40,528 nucleotides of DNA, taken from Candidatus Sabulitectum sp. GTDB lineage: Bacteria > Fermentibacterota > Fermentibacteria > Fermentibacterales > JCC-6. The position numbers and the translations under genes are program-made. This document shows positions 30,352-38,403 of this stretch, in pieces (position 1 is the stretch's first letter; the number at the start of each line of letters is the position of its first letter). Under the pieces are notes generated by a model. The model was not told the origin of the DNA and did not search any database. It was given only the letters and a program-made list of their open reading frames with translations. The stretch spans positions 1 to 40,528 of the forward strand of contig JAGLOJ010000043.1 of NCBI GenBank assembly GCA_023139045.1, written 5' to 3'.

Positions 30352-32820
30352 ATGACTCTATACCACAATACGCAGGCATGTCAAGAGGCGTTACAACATG
30401 CTCATGGCAATATTATCCTGCTGCAGCCCCAAGGTAAGCGCCCCGTCATGGCCGATTGGGTCTCCGCCCCCTCTAAGATCAATGGAGATGGCCGGGCCTA
30501 TCTGGATCTAGGATATAACCTCGGCTTCCGGATACCAAAAACCCACCTGATCATAGATGTCGATCCCCGGAACGGCGGAGACGTAAGATTCAAGCAGCTC
30601 CCTCAGGAAGTGCAAGATCTCCCAGTAACAACGGTCACCGCTGGAGGTGGCTTCCACATCTACACCACGCTGCCCGAAGGGTATGACTACCTGACCCTCC
30701 GTACCAAAGTGGAGCCGGAGTATAAGGGTATCGACTTCCTCCACTATGGTAAACAAGTGGTACTCCCCGGCTCGGTATTGAACGAGGCGGCGGGGTGGGA
30801 GCTCGGTTCCGATGCCGAGTTCCCTCCTCCCGAGACCCCGCCGTCTCTTCTTGACATCCTCAGGCGTGTAGCACCAGAGGCTGGAGTGGTAGACCTCGAC
30901 TCATACCTATCGGCTTTCGAGCTGGATCAGATCCTGGCCATGATCCCGGTCAGCCAGTACCAAGACAATGACTCCTGGCTCCGCCTGGCCATGGCATGTC
31001 ACCATGCCACAGACGGGCAGGGGCTCTCCTCCTTCCTGTCCTGGTCCATCAATGACCCGATGTACCAGGACCAGGGGGAGATCATCACCAGGCGATGGGA
31101 TTCTATGGCCACAGGCAACACCTCAGTCCCTGTCACCATCAGGACCCTTGTAAGGGAGCTGTCAGCCTACGGACAGGTCCCGTCATGGCTGATGGTCCGG
31201 GCTAAGATGAAATCCTCTCCAGAGGAGTTTTTCGGCGTCTTGGAGGAGAAGCACGAGAAGACCACGGACTCTTTCGAGGCCTTGGCCACCCAGATCGACA
31301 CAGAAGGCAACAACACTACCCTCTTGACCACCATGGCTGCGAAGATCGGCATGGACTCGACCATAACGGAGTCGATGCGTATCCTCCTCATCAAGAAGAT
31401 AGCCACCAAGACCGGGGCAACGGTTACCTCCATCCAGAAAGACATCAAGATGATGGTCGCCCCCAAGTACGCCTCAGCAGACGGAGAGACCCCGGTAGTG
31501 GAGGAGTCGGCGGACATGAGCCAGCCCCACACTACGGCAGCGCAGACGGCCATAGCGGCCATGCACAGTGAGGGCGTACCTCCCGCGTACTGCTTCGGAC
31601 AGTGGTTGAAGTGGGACAGGCAGAAGTGGGCGGCAGTAGGTACTGAAGTAGAGGTCCGGAGGGAGGCGCACAGGGCCTTATACAATCAAGGCACCCACGC
31701 CACCGACAGCGCCATCAAGTCTGTAGTGGGCATAATGCAGACCATGATGGAAGTCCCTCCCGAAGCCTTCGCCCCCAAACCAGACGACATTACCGTTCAC
31801 ACCCCCCTCCACACCCTGAAGTTCATCAACAAACAATGGGTAGTTGTCAGGCCTGGCCCGGAGAACCGGAACCTCGCGTACATCGGCGCCTCCTACGACC
31901 CGGAAGCCCCAGCGCCGGTCGAGTGGTTCAGCTTTCTCGATAAGATCACCACCAGCCCCGAGGCCCGGAGGACAGTGGCCTGCTCCATCATGTACGCTGC
32001 AGCTCAGTGCCGACCGTGGCTCAGGAAGGCCATCTACCTTTACGGCCCCAAGAGGAGCGGTAAGAGCACCATGCTCAACTTGATCCAGGACCTGCTTGGC
32101 CACGGCAACTGCTCCGCCCTCAACATGAGGCAGCTTGGAGGGCGCTTCGGTGGGTACAGTTTGGTCAACAAACTGGCCAACATCTCTAACGAGACGGTCA
32201 GCAAAGATACTATCCAAGATGACGTTTTCAAGGCCCTCATCTCTGGCGAGACCATAGAGGTGGAGCAGAAGTTCAAACAATCGATACTATACAGCAATAC
32301 CACCAAGCTATTCTTCGGCGCCAACGGGTTCCCGAGGGTCAGTGATGAGTCAGACGCCACATGGGACAGACTGACGATCATCTCCTGCCCATACTCGATA
32401 GGCACCAAAGAGGGCGACCCTATGATGGGCAAGAAGCTCAGGCAGGAGCTGTCCGGCATCCTGAACTGGGCCATGACCATCTTCCAAGAGGAATATACCA
32501 AGGACTCCTGCATCTCCGTCATGAACATGGATGAAGATGCCAGGGATATAATGGGTAGATGGAGAGAGCTGAACAACCCAGCCCTCCGCTGGGCGAAAGA
32601 GCGGATCATGCCCCTGGAGGGTAACAACCTGTCGATGCCGGACGCATACAACGACTACCGGATGTGGTGCAGAGACAGCGGGCACAAGGAGCTGAATAAG
32701 ATACATTTCAGCAGGCAGGTAGGGCAGGTAGTCCACAGGAAAAGGAAGGGATCAGGCAATGTTTTTGAGGACGTAGCCCTTGCCCCTATTGTCTCCCCAC
32801 ACTTTGACGTTTTATCTTGA
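30352..32820 (+). CDS. Primase-polymerase / SF3 helicase (replicative)
   Basis: 822 residues. Prim-Pol domain at residues about 10-170: LIIDVDPRNGGD gives the DxD metal site, TAGGGFHIYTTLP the His motif, and YKGIDFLHYGKQVVLPGSV the last acid. Residues about 195-265 resemble a PriCT-2 module (DNDSWLRLAMACHHATDG). The C-terminal half is an SF3-like ATPase with GPKRSGKST as Walker A (residues about 565) and NISNETV plus KLFFGANGFPRV further on. Such proteins make primers and unwind DNA at phage origins. The stop overlaps the -35 box of the next promoter. Confidence 0.9.
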   Translation: MTLYHNTQACQEALQHAHGNIILLQPQGKRPVMADWVSAPSKINGDGRAYLDLGYNLGFRIPKTHLIIDVDPRNGGDVRFKQLPQEVQDLPVTTVTAGGGFHIYTTLPEGYDYLTLRTKVEPEYKGIDFLHYGKQVVLPGSVLNEAAGWELGSDAEFPPPETPPSLLDILRRVAPEAGVVDLDSYLSAFELDQILAMIPVSQYQDNDSWLRLAMACHHATDGQGLSSFLSWSINDPMYQDQGEIITRRWDSMATGNTSVPVTIRTLVRELSAYGQVPSWLMVRAKMKSSPEEFFGVLEEKHEKTTDSFEALATQIDTEGNNTTLLTTMAAKIGMDSTITESMRILLIKKIATKTGATVTSIQKDIKMMVAPKYASADGETPVVEESADMSQPHTTAAQTAIAAMHSEGVPPAYCFGQWLKWDRQKWAAVGTEVEVRREAHRALYNQGTHATDSAIKSVVGIMQTMMEVPPEAFAPKPDDITVHTPLHTLKFINKQWVVVRPGPENRNLAYIGASYDPEAPAPVEWFSFLDKITTSPEARRTVACSIMYAAAQCRPWLRKAIYLYGPKRSGKSTMLNLIQDLLGHGNCSALNMRQLGGRFGGYSLVNKLANISNETVSKDTIQDDVFKALISGETIEVEQKFKQSILYSNTTKLFFGANGFPRVSDESDATWDRLTIISCPYSIGTKEGDPMMGKKLRQELSGILNWAMTIFQEEYTKDSCISVMNMDEDARDIMGRWRELNNPALRWAKERIMPLEGNNLSMPDAYNDYRMWCRDSGHKELNKIHFSRQVGQVVHRKRKGSGNVFEDVALAPIVSPHFDVLS

Positions 32821-32854
32821 CTTCATCTGTAAAATGGTTTATCTTGTTTGTAAG
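32817..32854 (+). promoter_or_regulatory. Second rightward promoter with two motif copies
   Basis: TTGACT (32817-32822), 17 bases, TATCTT (32840-32845). The spacer carries CTTCATCTGTAAA at 32821-32833; a weaker copy CTTGTTTGTAAG starts 22 bases later at 32843, two helical turns away. GGTTTA and TAAACC flank the -10 region as an inverted repeat. Confidence 0.7.
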
Positions 32855-32889
32855 TAAACCGTAAGACTAACAAAACCGAGGAGACTGAG

Positions 32890-33315
32890 ATGACCAGAGA
32901 AATTAAATTCAGAGGTTGGAACAAGAGAACCAAAACGATGCTCGATCTGCGGGCTATCACCCAGTTCGTAACCGCGTTTAAAGGGCTATTCACCCCCTTT
33001 GACGAACGAGTCGAGCTCATGCAATATACCGGCCTCAAAGACAAGAATGGAGTGGAGATTTACGAGGGGGATGTGGTGAAAGTCACCGCCAACCCTGACC
33101 ACAGTGTGGGGCTCATCAAGTTCGGTGGGTATAGGCTAGAGAACTTCACCAAGCACGACAGGCAACGGGACCACTTCGGTTTCTATATCAGCCTTAAAAA
33201 TAGAGATCTGTCACTCCTTCACTCGCTCATAACACCATCAGGCTTTGGTTCGTCTACCCACATAGTCGAGGTAATTGGCAACATCCATGAGAACCCAGAG
33301 CTACTGAGTTCCTAA
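32890..33315 (+). CDS. YopX family protein
   Basis: 141 residues. The family signature is clear: EIKFRGWNKRTKTML at the start, LMQYTGLKDKNGVEIYEGDV in the middle and HIVEVIGNIHENPELL at the end. YopX proteins are small beta-rich phage and prophage proteins without known function. It is the first gene behind the second rightward promoter. Confidence 0.9.
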   Translation: MTREIKFRGWNKRTKTMLDLRAITQFVTAFKGLFTPFDERVELMQYTGLKDKNGVEIYEGDVVKVTANPDHSVGLIKFGGYRLENFTKHDRQRDHFGFYISLKNRDLSLLHSLITPSGFGSSTHIVEVIGNIHENPELLSS

Positions 33316-33384
33316 ACTGATCAAACCGGACTCGCGGATAAACCGAGAGAAACCGTTGATACAATAAAACTGGAGGTACCAGAG

Positions 33385-33789
33385 ATGTTAGAAACAGAGA
33401 TTAAGAATTTGACCGCCGCTATTACGGCCCTGACCAACAGGCTCGGGAGCGTGGGCACCGAACTGCCAGTCGCTACCGCTCCTGCAGCTACCGCTCCTGC
33501 AGCTGCCGCTCCTGCAGCTGCCGCTCCTGCAGCTGCCGCTCCTGCAGCTGCCGCTCCTGCAGCTGCCGCTCCTGCAGCTGCCGCTCCTGCAGCTGCAGCT
33601 ACCACCTCCGCCCTGACCATCGATGAGGTCCGCAAGACGCTGGGCACTGTCATCGAGACGCATGGTCCGGAGTGTGTCCCTCAGGCACTGACCGCTTTCG
33701 GGGTCAGCAAGTTGTCCGATCTGCCCGCGGAGAGCTATGTCGCTCTGCTCAACCAGGTCAGTCAGATTGTCGGCGCCAAGGTAGGCTGA
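33385..33789 (+). CDS. Protein with Ala-Pro linker and conserved C-terminal domain, 134 aa
   Basis: An N-terminal helix (LETEIKNLTAAITALTNRLG) with coiled-coil heptads is joined by an Ala/Pro linker (eight AxAPA units) to a helical C-terminal domain (TIDEVRKTLGTVIETHGPEC, ALTAFGVSKLSDLPAESYVA). The C-terminal domain recurs in phage replication and recombination clusters. GGAGG lies in the shared leader before the ATG. Probably an oligomer that places its C-terminal domains on flexible arms; the partner is not known. Confidence 0.68.
   Translation: MLETEIKNLTAAITALTNRLGSVGTELPVATAPAATAPAAAAPAAAAPAAAAPAAAAPAAAAPAAAAPAAAATTSALTIDEVRKTLGTVIETHGPECVPQALTAFGVSKLSDLPAESYVALLNQVSQIVGAKVG
33472..33600 (+). 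repeat. 15-bp minisatellite encoding the Ala-Pro linker
   Basis: Eight tandem 15-bp units at 33472-33591, six of them identical (GCTGCCGCTCCTGCA), plus a partial unit. Each contains CTGCAG across the unit border. The near identity suggests recent slippage. Confidence 0.95.
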
Positions 33790-33791
33790 TT

Positions 33792-34970
33792 ATGGGTCAT
33801 CACGCAAAATTAAGCCCTTCCGGCGGAGACCGGTGGGCGTTTTGTACTGCTGCCCCGGGCGAGGAGGAGAAGTATCCTGAACAGGAGACTTCCTCTTTCG
33901 CCCAGGAGGGGACGGATGCCCATGACCTGCTGGAGAGGTCGGTGAAGTCCAAGACCCGACCCAGTGAGCTCGAGCCCGACCACCCCGCCTGCAAGGATGT
34001 GGACCTGATGTTCGACATGGTGCAGCCCTACCTCGACAGTCCACGGTACATCGTGCTGTGCGAGGTTAAGGTCAAGCTCTGTGAGGATGTCTACGGCACC
34101 GCCGATCTAGTCGTTATCGATCTGGAGAAGCTGATGATAGCGGTTTGGGACTATAAGCACGGCCGGGGTGTCCTGGTCGAAGTCCCCAACATCCAGACCG
34201 AGATCTACCTGGCGGCTGCCATCAAGACCCTGGACTACCTGTTCCCTGCTCCGATGAAGGAGGCCATAGCTGGTATCGTTCAGCCTCGGGCGCCCCATCC
34301 GGATGGGCCTGTACGCCAGGTTGGGTACACCATCGAGGAGATCACGGGTAAGGGTGAGGCGATAATTTGTATCGCCGCTCAGATCACGGCGGGGGATGTG
34401 AAGTTCTGCCCTGGTGAGAAGGCCTGCAAATGGTGTCTTGCTTCTGGCAACTGCGATGCCCAGGCCGAGGCAGCCATCAAGGCCAGCGGGTTCAGCCCCA
34501 TCAAGGAGGGCACCACCGCCGCTCCAGTGATCGAGGTCAACTCTCTGACCGTGGGCAAGCGGGTAGCCATCCACGAGAGTCGGGGCTTCATCACCGACTT
34601 CCTGAACGCCGTCAGCATAGGGCTGGAGAAGGCCATACTGGCCGGCGAGGAGGTGCCTGGTCTGAAGGTCGTAGCTGGTCAGAGCCGGCGGAAGTTTGAT
34701 CCAGCGAAGACTGAGGAGGAGATTATCAAGGTGCTGAAGGAGGCTTGTAAGCTCAAGCCCGCCCAGTACTCTCCGCCTAAGCTGGTCACCGGACCTCAGG
34801 CTCTGAAGCTCATCGATGTCAAGAAGCGCGGTGGTAAGAAGAAAATGGAGGCCCTTCTAGCCATCATCGTGAAACCGCAGGGCAAGCCTACCGTAGTGTC
34901 AGAGGATGACGCCCGGGACAGCATCGCCCCGCACTTTAAACCGGTCGAAACCGGAAATCCGTTAGACTGA
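33792..34970 (+). CDS. DUF2800 nuclease (PD-(D/E)XK, Cas4/RecB-like)
   Basis: 392 residues from the ATG of MGHHAKLSPSGGDRWAFCTA, a typical DUF2800 start; the open frame further upstream lies inside the preceding gene. DVYGTADLVVIDLEKL and VWDYKHGRG hold the D..(D/E)xK nuclease core (residues about 100-120). A C-terminal Cys group (CPGEKACKWCLASGNC), together with the early Cys, suits an iron-sulfur or zinc site as in Cas4. DUF2800 is found next to DUF2815 and polymerase genes in many phages. Confidence 0.88.
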   Translation: MGHHAKLSPSGGDRWAFCTAAPGEEEKYPEQETSSFAQEGTDAHDLLERSVKSKTRPSELEPDHPACKDVDLMFDMVQPYLDSPRYIVLCEVKVKLCEDVYGTADLVVIDLEKLMIAVWDYKHGRGVLVEVPNIQTEIYLAAAIKTLDYLFPAPMKEAIAGIVQPRAPHPDGPVRQVGYTIEEITGKGEAIICIAAQITAGDVKFCPGEKACKWCLASGNCDAQAEAAIKASGFSPIKEGTTAAPVIEVNSLTVGKRVAIHESRGFITDFLNAVSIGLEKAILAGEEVPGLKVVAGQSRRKFDPAKTEEEIIKVLKEACKLKPAQYSPPKLVTGPQALKLIDVKKRGGKKKMEALLAIIVKPQGKPTVVSEDDARDSIAPHFKPVETGNPLD

Positions 34971-34984
34971 GGAGGTCTAAAGTT

Positions 34985-35545
34985 ATGCCGAACATCACAA
35001 TCGAGGGAGTGAGAATCTCCTACCCCAACCTGTTTCAGGCGAAGCAGGTAAACAACCAGGGCGATCCGAAGTTCTCGGCCGCCTTCATCATCCCCAACAC
35101 CAACCCTGCTCTGGCGCAGCTCAAGGCCCTAGCGGCGGAGTTGGTAGCCAAGGCGCACCCCAACGGTAAGCCCCATAATTTCAAGGAGCTGCCGATCTGC
35201 GCAGGTGAGGTCTACCAGAACGGTAAGCATGCCAACAATCCGGCGTACATGGGGCACCATGTCCTGAACACCGGCAAGTCCGCTGCTCAGGGCCAGCCGT
35301 ATGTTCTCGACCAGGCCATGAACAAGATCCTCGACCCGGCGGCCATCTACCCAGGTATGATCGTCAACGTGGCCCTGTCAGTCTACACCTACAGCAACAT
35401 CAGCAAGGGAGTCACTACCGGCCTCGAAGGCGTCCAGATTGTTCGGGACGGCGAGAGGTTGGACAGCAAGCCTGCTGCCGAGGAGCTGTTCAAGCCCATC
35501 GATGTTGTCAGCGGGGGTGGCGGAGAAGTTGACCCGTTGGGCTAA
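34985..35545 (+). CDS. DUF2815, single-stranded DNA-binding candidate
   Basis: 186 residues. The pattern GVRISYPNLFQAKQVNNQGD, KFSAAFIIPNTN and YPGMIVNVALSVYTYSNISK then GVTTGLEGVQIVRDGERL is the DUF2815 signature, an OB-fold relative of T7 gp2.5-type ssDNA binders. A Gly/acid tail (SGGGGEVDPLG) follows. GAGGAGG precedes the ATG. It works beside the DUF2800 nuclease and the polymerase. Confidence 0.88.
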   Translation: MPNITIEGVRISYPNLFQAKQVNNQGDPKFSAAFIIPNTNPALAQLKALAAELVAKAHPNGKPHNFKELPICAGEVYQNGKHANNPAYMGHHVLNTGKSAAQGQPYVLDQAMNKILDPAAIYPGMIVNVALSVYTYSNISKGVTTGLEGVQIVRDGERLDSKPAAEELFKPIDVVSGGGGEVDPLG

Positions 35546-35555
35546 ACCATAATTA

Positions 35556-35659
35556 GACCCCTGCGTCCTTCGGGACTGCGGAACGGGAGCCAGTGAGTAA
35601 GTACGTCACCTGTTGGCGGACGAATACAGGAGCTAGGAGCTGGTGCAGGGGTCGCTTTT
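35556..35659 (+). ncRNA. Multibranched structured RNA candidate
   Basis: GACCCCTGC (35556-35564) pairs with GCAGGGGTC (35645-35653), enclosing: GTCC-UUCG-GGAC (35565-35576), GTGA/TCAC (35593-35596 with 35606-35609), CCTGT/ACAGG (35609-35613 with 35626-35630) and AGCT/AGCT (35631-35634 with 35638-35641). The outer stem is followed by GCTTTT. The element may be a cis-acting RNA, a small RNA or an elaborate terminator. It lies between DUF2815 and the next gene, and I see no coding frame in it. Confidence 0.6.
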
Positions 35660-35677
35660 ACCAAGGGAGGTATTGTT

Positions 35678-35920
35678 ATGTGTACGGAAGAGAGACCATG
35701 CGTAAACTGTTTTACCGGAAAAGGCGTCTGCACCGGGGGAGAAGATGGTAATGATAACCCATTCTACAGTGCGTGCCACGGGTGCTACAAGAAAAGCAAC
35801 GGGATGGAAGGAGGGTACTGCTTGGATGGGCTGTGGGATTACCGGGGGAGGGAGAAGCCCATCTTGGGGAGGCACCTAAACAGAAAATGCTCACATAGGC
35901 TCGAGATCGAGGAGGCATGA
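35678..35920 (+). CDS. Cys-rich small protein, 80 aa
   Basis: Cys clusters CVNCFTGKGVCTGG, ACHGCYKK, YCLDG and a late RKCSH suggest two metal sites. GGGAGG precedes the ATG. Function unknown; first gene after the RNA element. Confidence 0.6.
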   Translation: MCTEERPCVNCFTGKGVCTGGEDGNDNPFYSACHGCYKKSNGMEGGYCLDGLWDYRGREKPILGRHLNRKCSHRLEIEEA

Positions 35921-36027
35921 TGGCGACCTGTAACAAGTGTGGCGGCAAAAACTTGACTACGCAAACCGTTATGGATTTTAAATTTCATAAGTGTTCGGAC
36001 TGCGGCAACCAACAGAAAATTAACTAA
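35920..36027 (+). CDS. Mini zinc ribbon, 35 aa
   Basis: The product MATCNKCGGKNLTTQ through HKCSDCGNQQ has two CxxC pairs 20 residues apart, the minimum for a zinc ribbon. The ATG at 35920 follows GAGGAGG by about five bases and overlaps the previous stop. Confidence 0.62.
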   Translation: MATCNKCGGKNLTTQTVMDFKFHKCSDCGNQQKIN

Positions 36028-36039
36028 GGAGGTACGATT

Positions 36040-36216
36040 ATGATTCCAACAGAAGAACAGAGAAAAGAGTTCGAGGAAGTGGTCAGGCCGCTAATCGAGT
36101 GGCTCAACGTGCCAGAGAACGCACACCCACACTGCCATGTGGTAGTTGACAGTACTCACGCCGAGCTGTCTGAGGGTATTTGCTGTTTCAGTACCGAAGA
36201 TTACCTCAAAGACTGA
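36040..36216 (+). CDS. Small conserved phage protein, 58 aa
   Basis: Starts MIPTEEQRKEFEEVVRPLIE and continues WLNVPENAHPHCHVVVDST, ending in a short acidic helix. This combination is common in phages of Proteobacteria. GGAGG precedes the ATG. Function unknown. Confidence 0.68.
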   Translation: MIPTEEQRKEFEEVVRPLIEWLNVPENAHPHCHVVVDSTHAELSEGICCFSTEDYLKD

Positions 36217-36226
36217 GGAGGATATG

Positions 36227-36430
36227 ATGAACCAGTGTACTTTTAAGGTAATGGTCCGCAAGACCATCCAAGCACAGCCATACGAGCCTGTAGTTGTAGA
36301 GCTGAGTATGGAGAGTACCTGCCCCAGGGACCAAGTGGTCATGGAGTATGGTAAGGCTTTCGCCGAGATCAAGGGAGAGATGAACCAGATGTTCAGTACA
36401 TCTTCTCCGGCCGAGGATTGTCTGGCATGA
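36227..36430 (+). CDS. Small hypothetical protein, 67 aa
   Basis: Second of two adjacent ATGs, five bases after GGAGG. A beta stretch (FKVMVRKTIQAQPYEPVVVE) is followed by a helix. Overlaps the polymerase start as ATGA, so it is translationally coupled to it. Confidence 0.6.
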   Translation: MNQCTFKVMVRKTIQAQPYEPVVVELSMESTCPRDQVVMEYGKAFAEIKGEMNQMFSTSSPAEDCLA

Positions 36431-38403
36431 CCGTCCTCAACCTCGACTTCGAGACCTTCTCAGAAGTCAACATCAAACAGTGCGGGGCGCAGTTCTATGC
36501 TCGGCACCCATCGACCGAGGCCTTGATGCTGGGGTGGTCTATGGATGACGAGCCGGTTCAGGTGTGGGATATAGTGAACGAGACGGTGATGATGCCCGAG
36601 GATCTATGGGGCCTGCTCCACGACCCTGAGGTTCTCATCCACGCCTACAACGCACAGTTCGAGCGCCTCATCCTGAAGTTCTGCCTCAGCATAGACATCC
36701 CGCCGGAGCGCTTCAGATGCACCATGGTCCGGGCATACGGCTTGGCCTTCAACGGCTCACTGGCCAATGTCGCCACTCAGTTCAATGTCGGAGTCAACAA
36801 GGACAAACGAGGCGCGGCCCTGATCAACAGGTTTTCCAAGCCGCAGCCCAAGAACCAGAAGGTTGCCCGCTGGACCCGAGAGAACGATCCAGAGGGCTGG
36901 ACGGAGTTCATGGAGTACTGCCGGCAGGATGTTGTGACCGAGCGGGCTCTATGGAAAAAATGTGAGCCGTACTACTTCCCTGAGATCGAGTGGAAGCGTT
37001 ACGCCCTCGACCAGAAGATTAACGATCGGGGCGTACCGGTGGACCAGGAGCTGGTCAAGGCCGCCATCGAGATCTCCGCCATAGAGAAGGAGAGTCTTAA
37101 AGACGAGATGCGGAAGCTGGCCGAGCCCTACGAACTGCATAACCCGAACAGTGGGCCACAGCTCACAGCGTGGTTAGCAGACAACGGATGTTTGGTTACG
37201 GACATGCAGGCCGCTACAGTTGCCAAGGTCATAGAGCGTGATGTCGAGGACCCGAGAGTCCTCGCCATGCTGAAGCTCAAACAGCAGTTGGCCAAGACCT
37301 CGGTGTCTAAGTTCAACGCCTTCGGTCGGGTGACCGGAGAGGACGGCCGGGCCAGAGGGATGTTCCAGTTCGGTGGGGCGTCCAGGACCCTGAGAGCGGC
37401 CGGCCGGCTGGTCCAGCTCCAGAACCTAGCTAGAGGGGGCAACGTCACCTACGACCCCTCAACGGCCGCAGAGATAATGACCAAGTGGGGGTATGACACC
37501 ACCAAACTCCTCTACGGTAACGTCATGGGACTGCTGTCCGATACCATCCGCTCCTGTATCAAGGCCCCGGCGGGTAAGGTGCTGAACGTCTCCGACCTCC
37601 ACTCGATCGAGAGTGTGGTGCTGGGGTGGATGTCTGATTGTAAGATGATCAACGAGTGCTTCGCTGCGGGCAGAGACACCTACAAGACCCTGGCCATGAC
37701 CATGTTCAACGTCAGCTACGATGAAGTGACCAAGAAGATGAGAACCTTCTGTAAGCCAACCGTACTCGGCGGTGGGTATATGTTAGGATGGAAAGGATTG
37801 ATCGCCTACGCGGAGGGTATGGGTGTCGAGATGACCAAGGAGGAGGCCGAGCTGGCCATCAGCACTCTGAGAGCAGCATGGCCGGAGATATCCGACAAGG
37901 ACACCGGGTTCTGGGCATGGTGCAAGAAGGCAGTCTTCCGTACCACCCTGACCGGGCAGGAGTATCCAGGTCCCCATGGTCTCAAGACCTTTGCCCATGG
38001 AGAATTTCTTTGCATCCGCCTACCGAGCGGCCGGAACCTCTACTACCATCAGCCCAAGATCGAGCTGAGGAAGGCCCCATGGGGCGAGTTTATTGACCAG
38101 TTCACCTACATGGGCACCAACCGGCACAAGAACGGCGTATGGGAGCGGATCTCCGCGCATTCTGGAGGTTTGACGGAAAATATTTGTCAGGCAATTGCTC
38201 GGGATGTTGAGTATGAGTGGATGGACAGGGCGGACGAAGCTGAGTTCGATCTCATCCTCCACTGCCACGATGAGATCGGTTCCCTCGAAGACGGGGACCG
38301 GTTAGCAGAACTGAACGCGCTGGTCGATGAGCCCATGCCTTGGGCACACGACCTTAAAATCGGAGCCGCAGGCTATGTCGCCGAGCGGTACAAAAAGGAC
38401 TAA
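36427..38403 (+). CDS. Family A DNA polymerase
   Basis: 658 residues. N-terminal DnaQ-like 3'-5' exonuclease: NLDFETFSE holds the DxE of motif I, YCRQDVVTE the last Asp of motif III. The polymerase part has motif A as SDLHSIESVVLGW, motif B around RTFCKPTVLGGGYMLG and motif C as LHCHDEIG. Motif A keeps Asp and Glu but has Val where family A enzymes normally have Arg. ATG chosen because it overlaps the preceding stop; a TTG nine bases upstream is possible. Replicates the phage genome. Confidence 0.92.
   Translation: MTVLNLDFETFSEVNIKQCGAQFYARHPSTEALMLGWSMDDEPVQVWDIVNETVMMPEDLWGLLHDPEVLIHAYNAQFERLILKFCLSIDIPPERFRCTMVRAYGLAFNGSLANVATQFNVGVNKDKRGAALINRFSKPQPKNQKVARWTRENDPEGWTEFMEYCRQDVVTERALWKKCEPYYFPEIEWKRYALDQKINDRGVPVDQELVKAAIEISAIEKESLKDEMRKLAEPYELHNPNSGPQLTAWLADNGCLVTDMQAATVAKVIERDVEDPRVLAMLKLKQQLAKTSVSKFNAFGRVTGEDGRARGMFQFGGASRTLRAAGRLVQLQNLARGGNVTYDPSTAAEIMTKWGYDTTKLLYGNVMGLLSDTIRSCIKAPAGKVLNVSDLHSIESVVLGWMSDCKMINECFAAGRDTYKTLAMTMFNVSYDEVTKKMRTFCKPTVLGGGYMLGWKGLIAYAEGMGVEMTKEEAELAISTLRAAWPEISDKDTGFWAWCKKAVFRTTLTGQEYPGPHGLKTFAHGEFLCIRLPSGRNLYYHQPKIELRKAPWGEFIDQFTYMGTNRHKNGVWERISAHSGGLTENICQAIARDVEYEWMDRADEAEFDLILHCHDEIGSLEDGDRLAELNALVDEPMPWAHDLKIGAAGYVAERYKKD

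Noticed and set aside
33321..33663. Two minus-strand frames rich in Ala/Gly or Ser/Cys repeats
   Set aside because: Both are readings of the 15-bp minisatellite of the plus-strand gene.
35556..35653. Possible tRNA or tmRNA in the structured element after DUF2815
   Set aside because: The closing stem is nine pairs, no T-arm consensus or anticodon arm fits, and no mRNA-like tag frame is seen.
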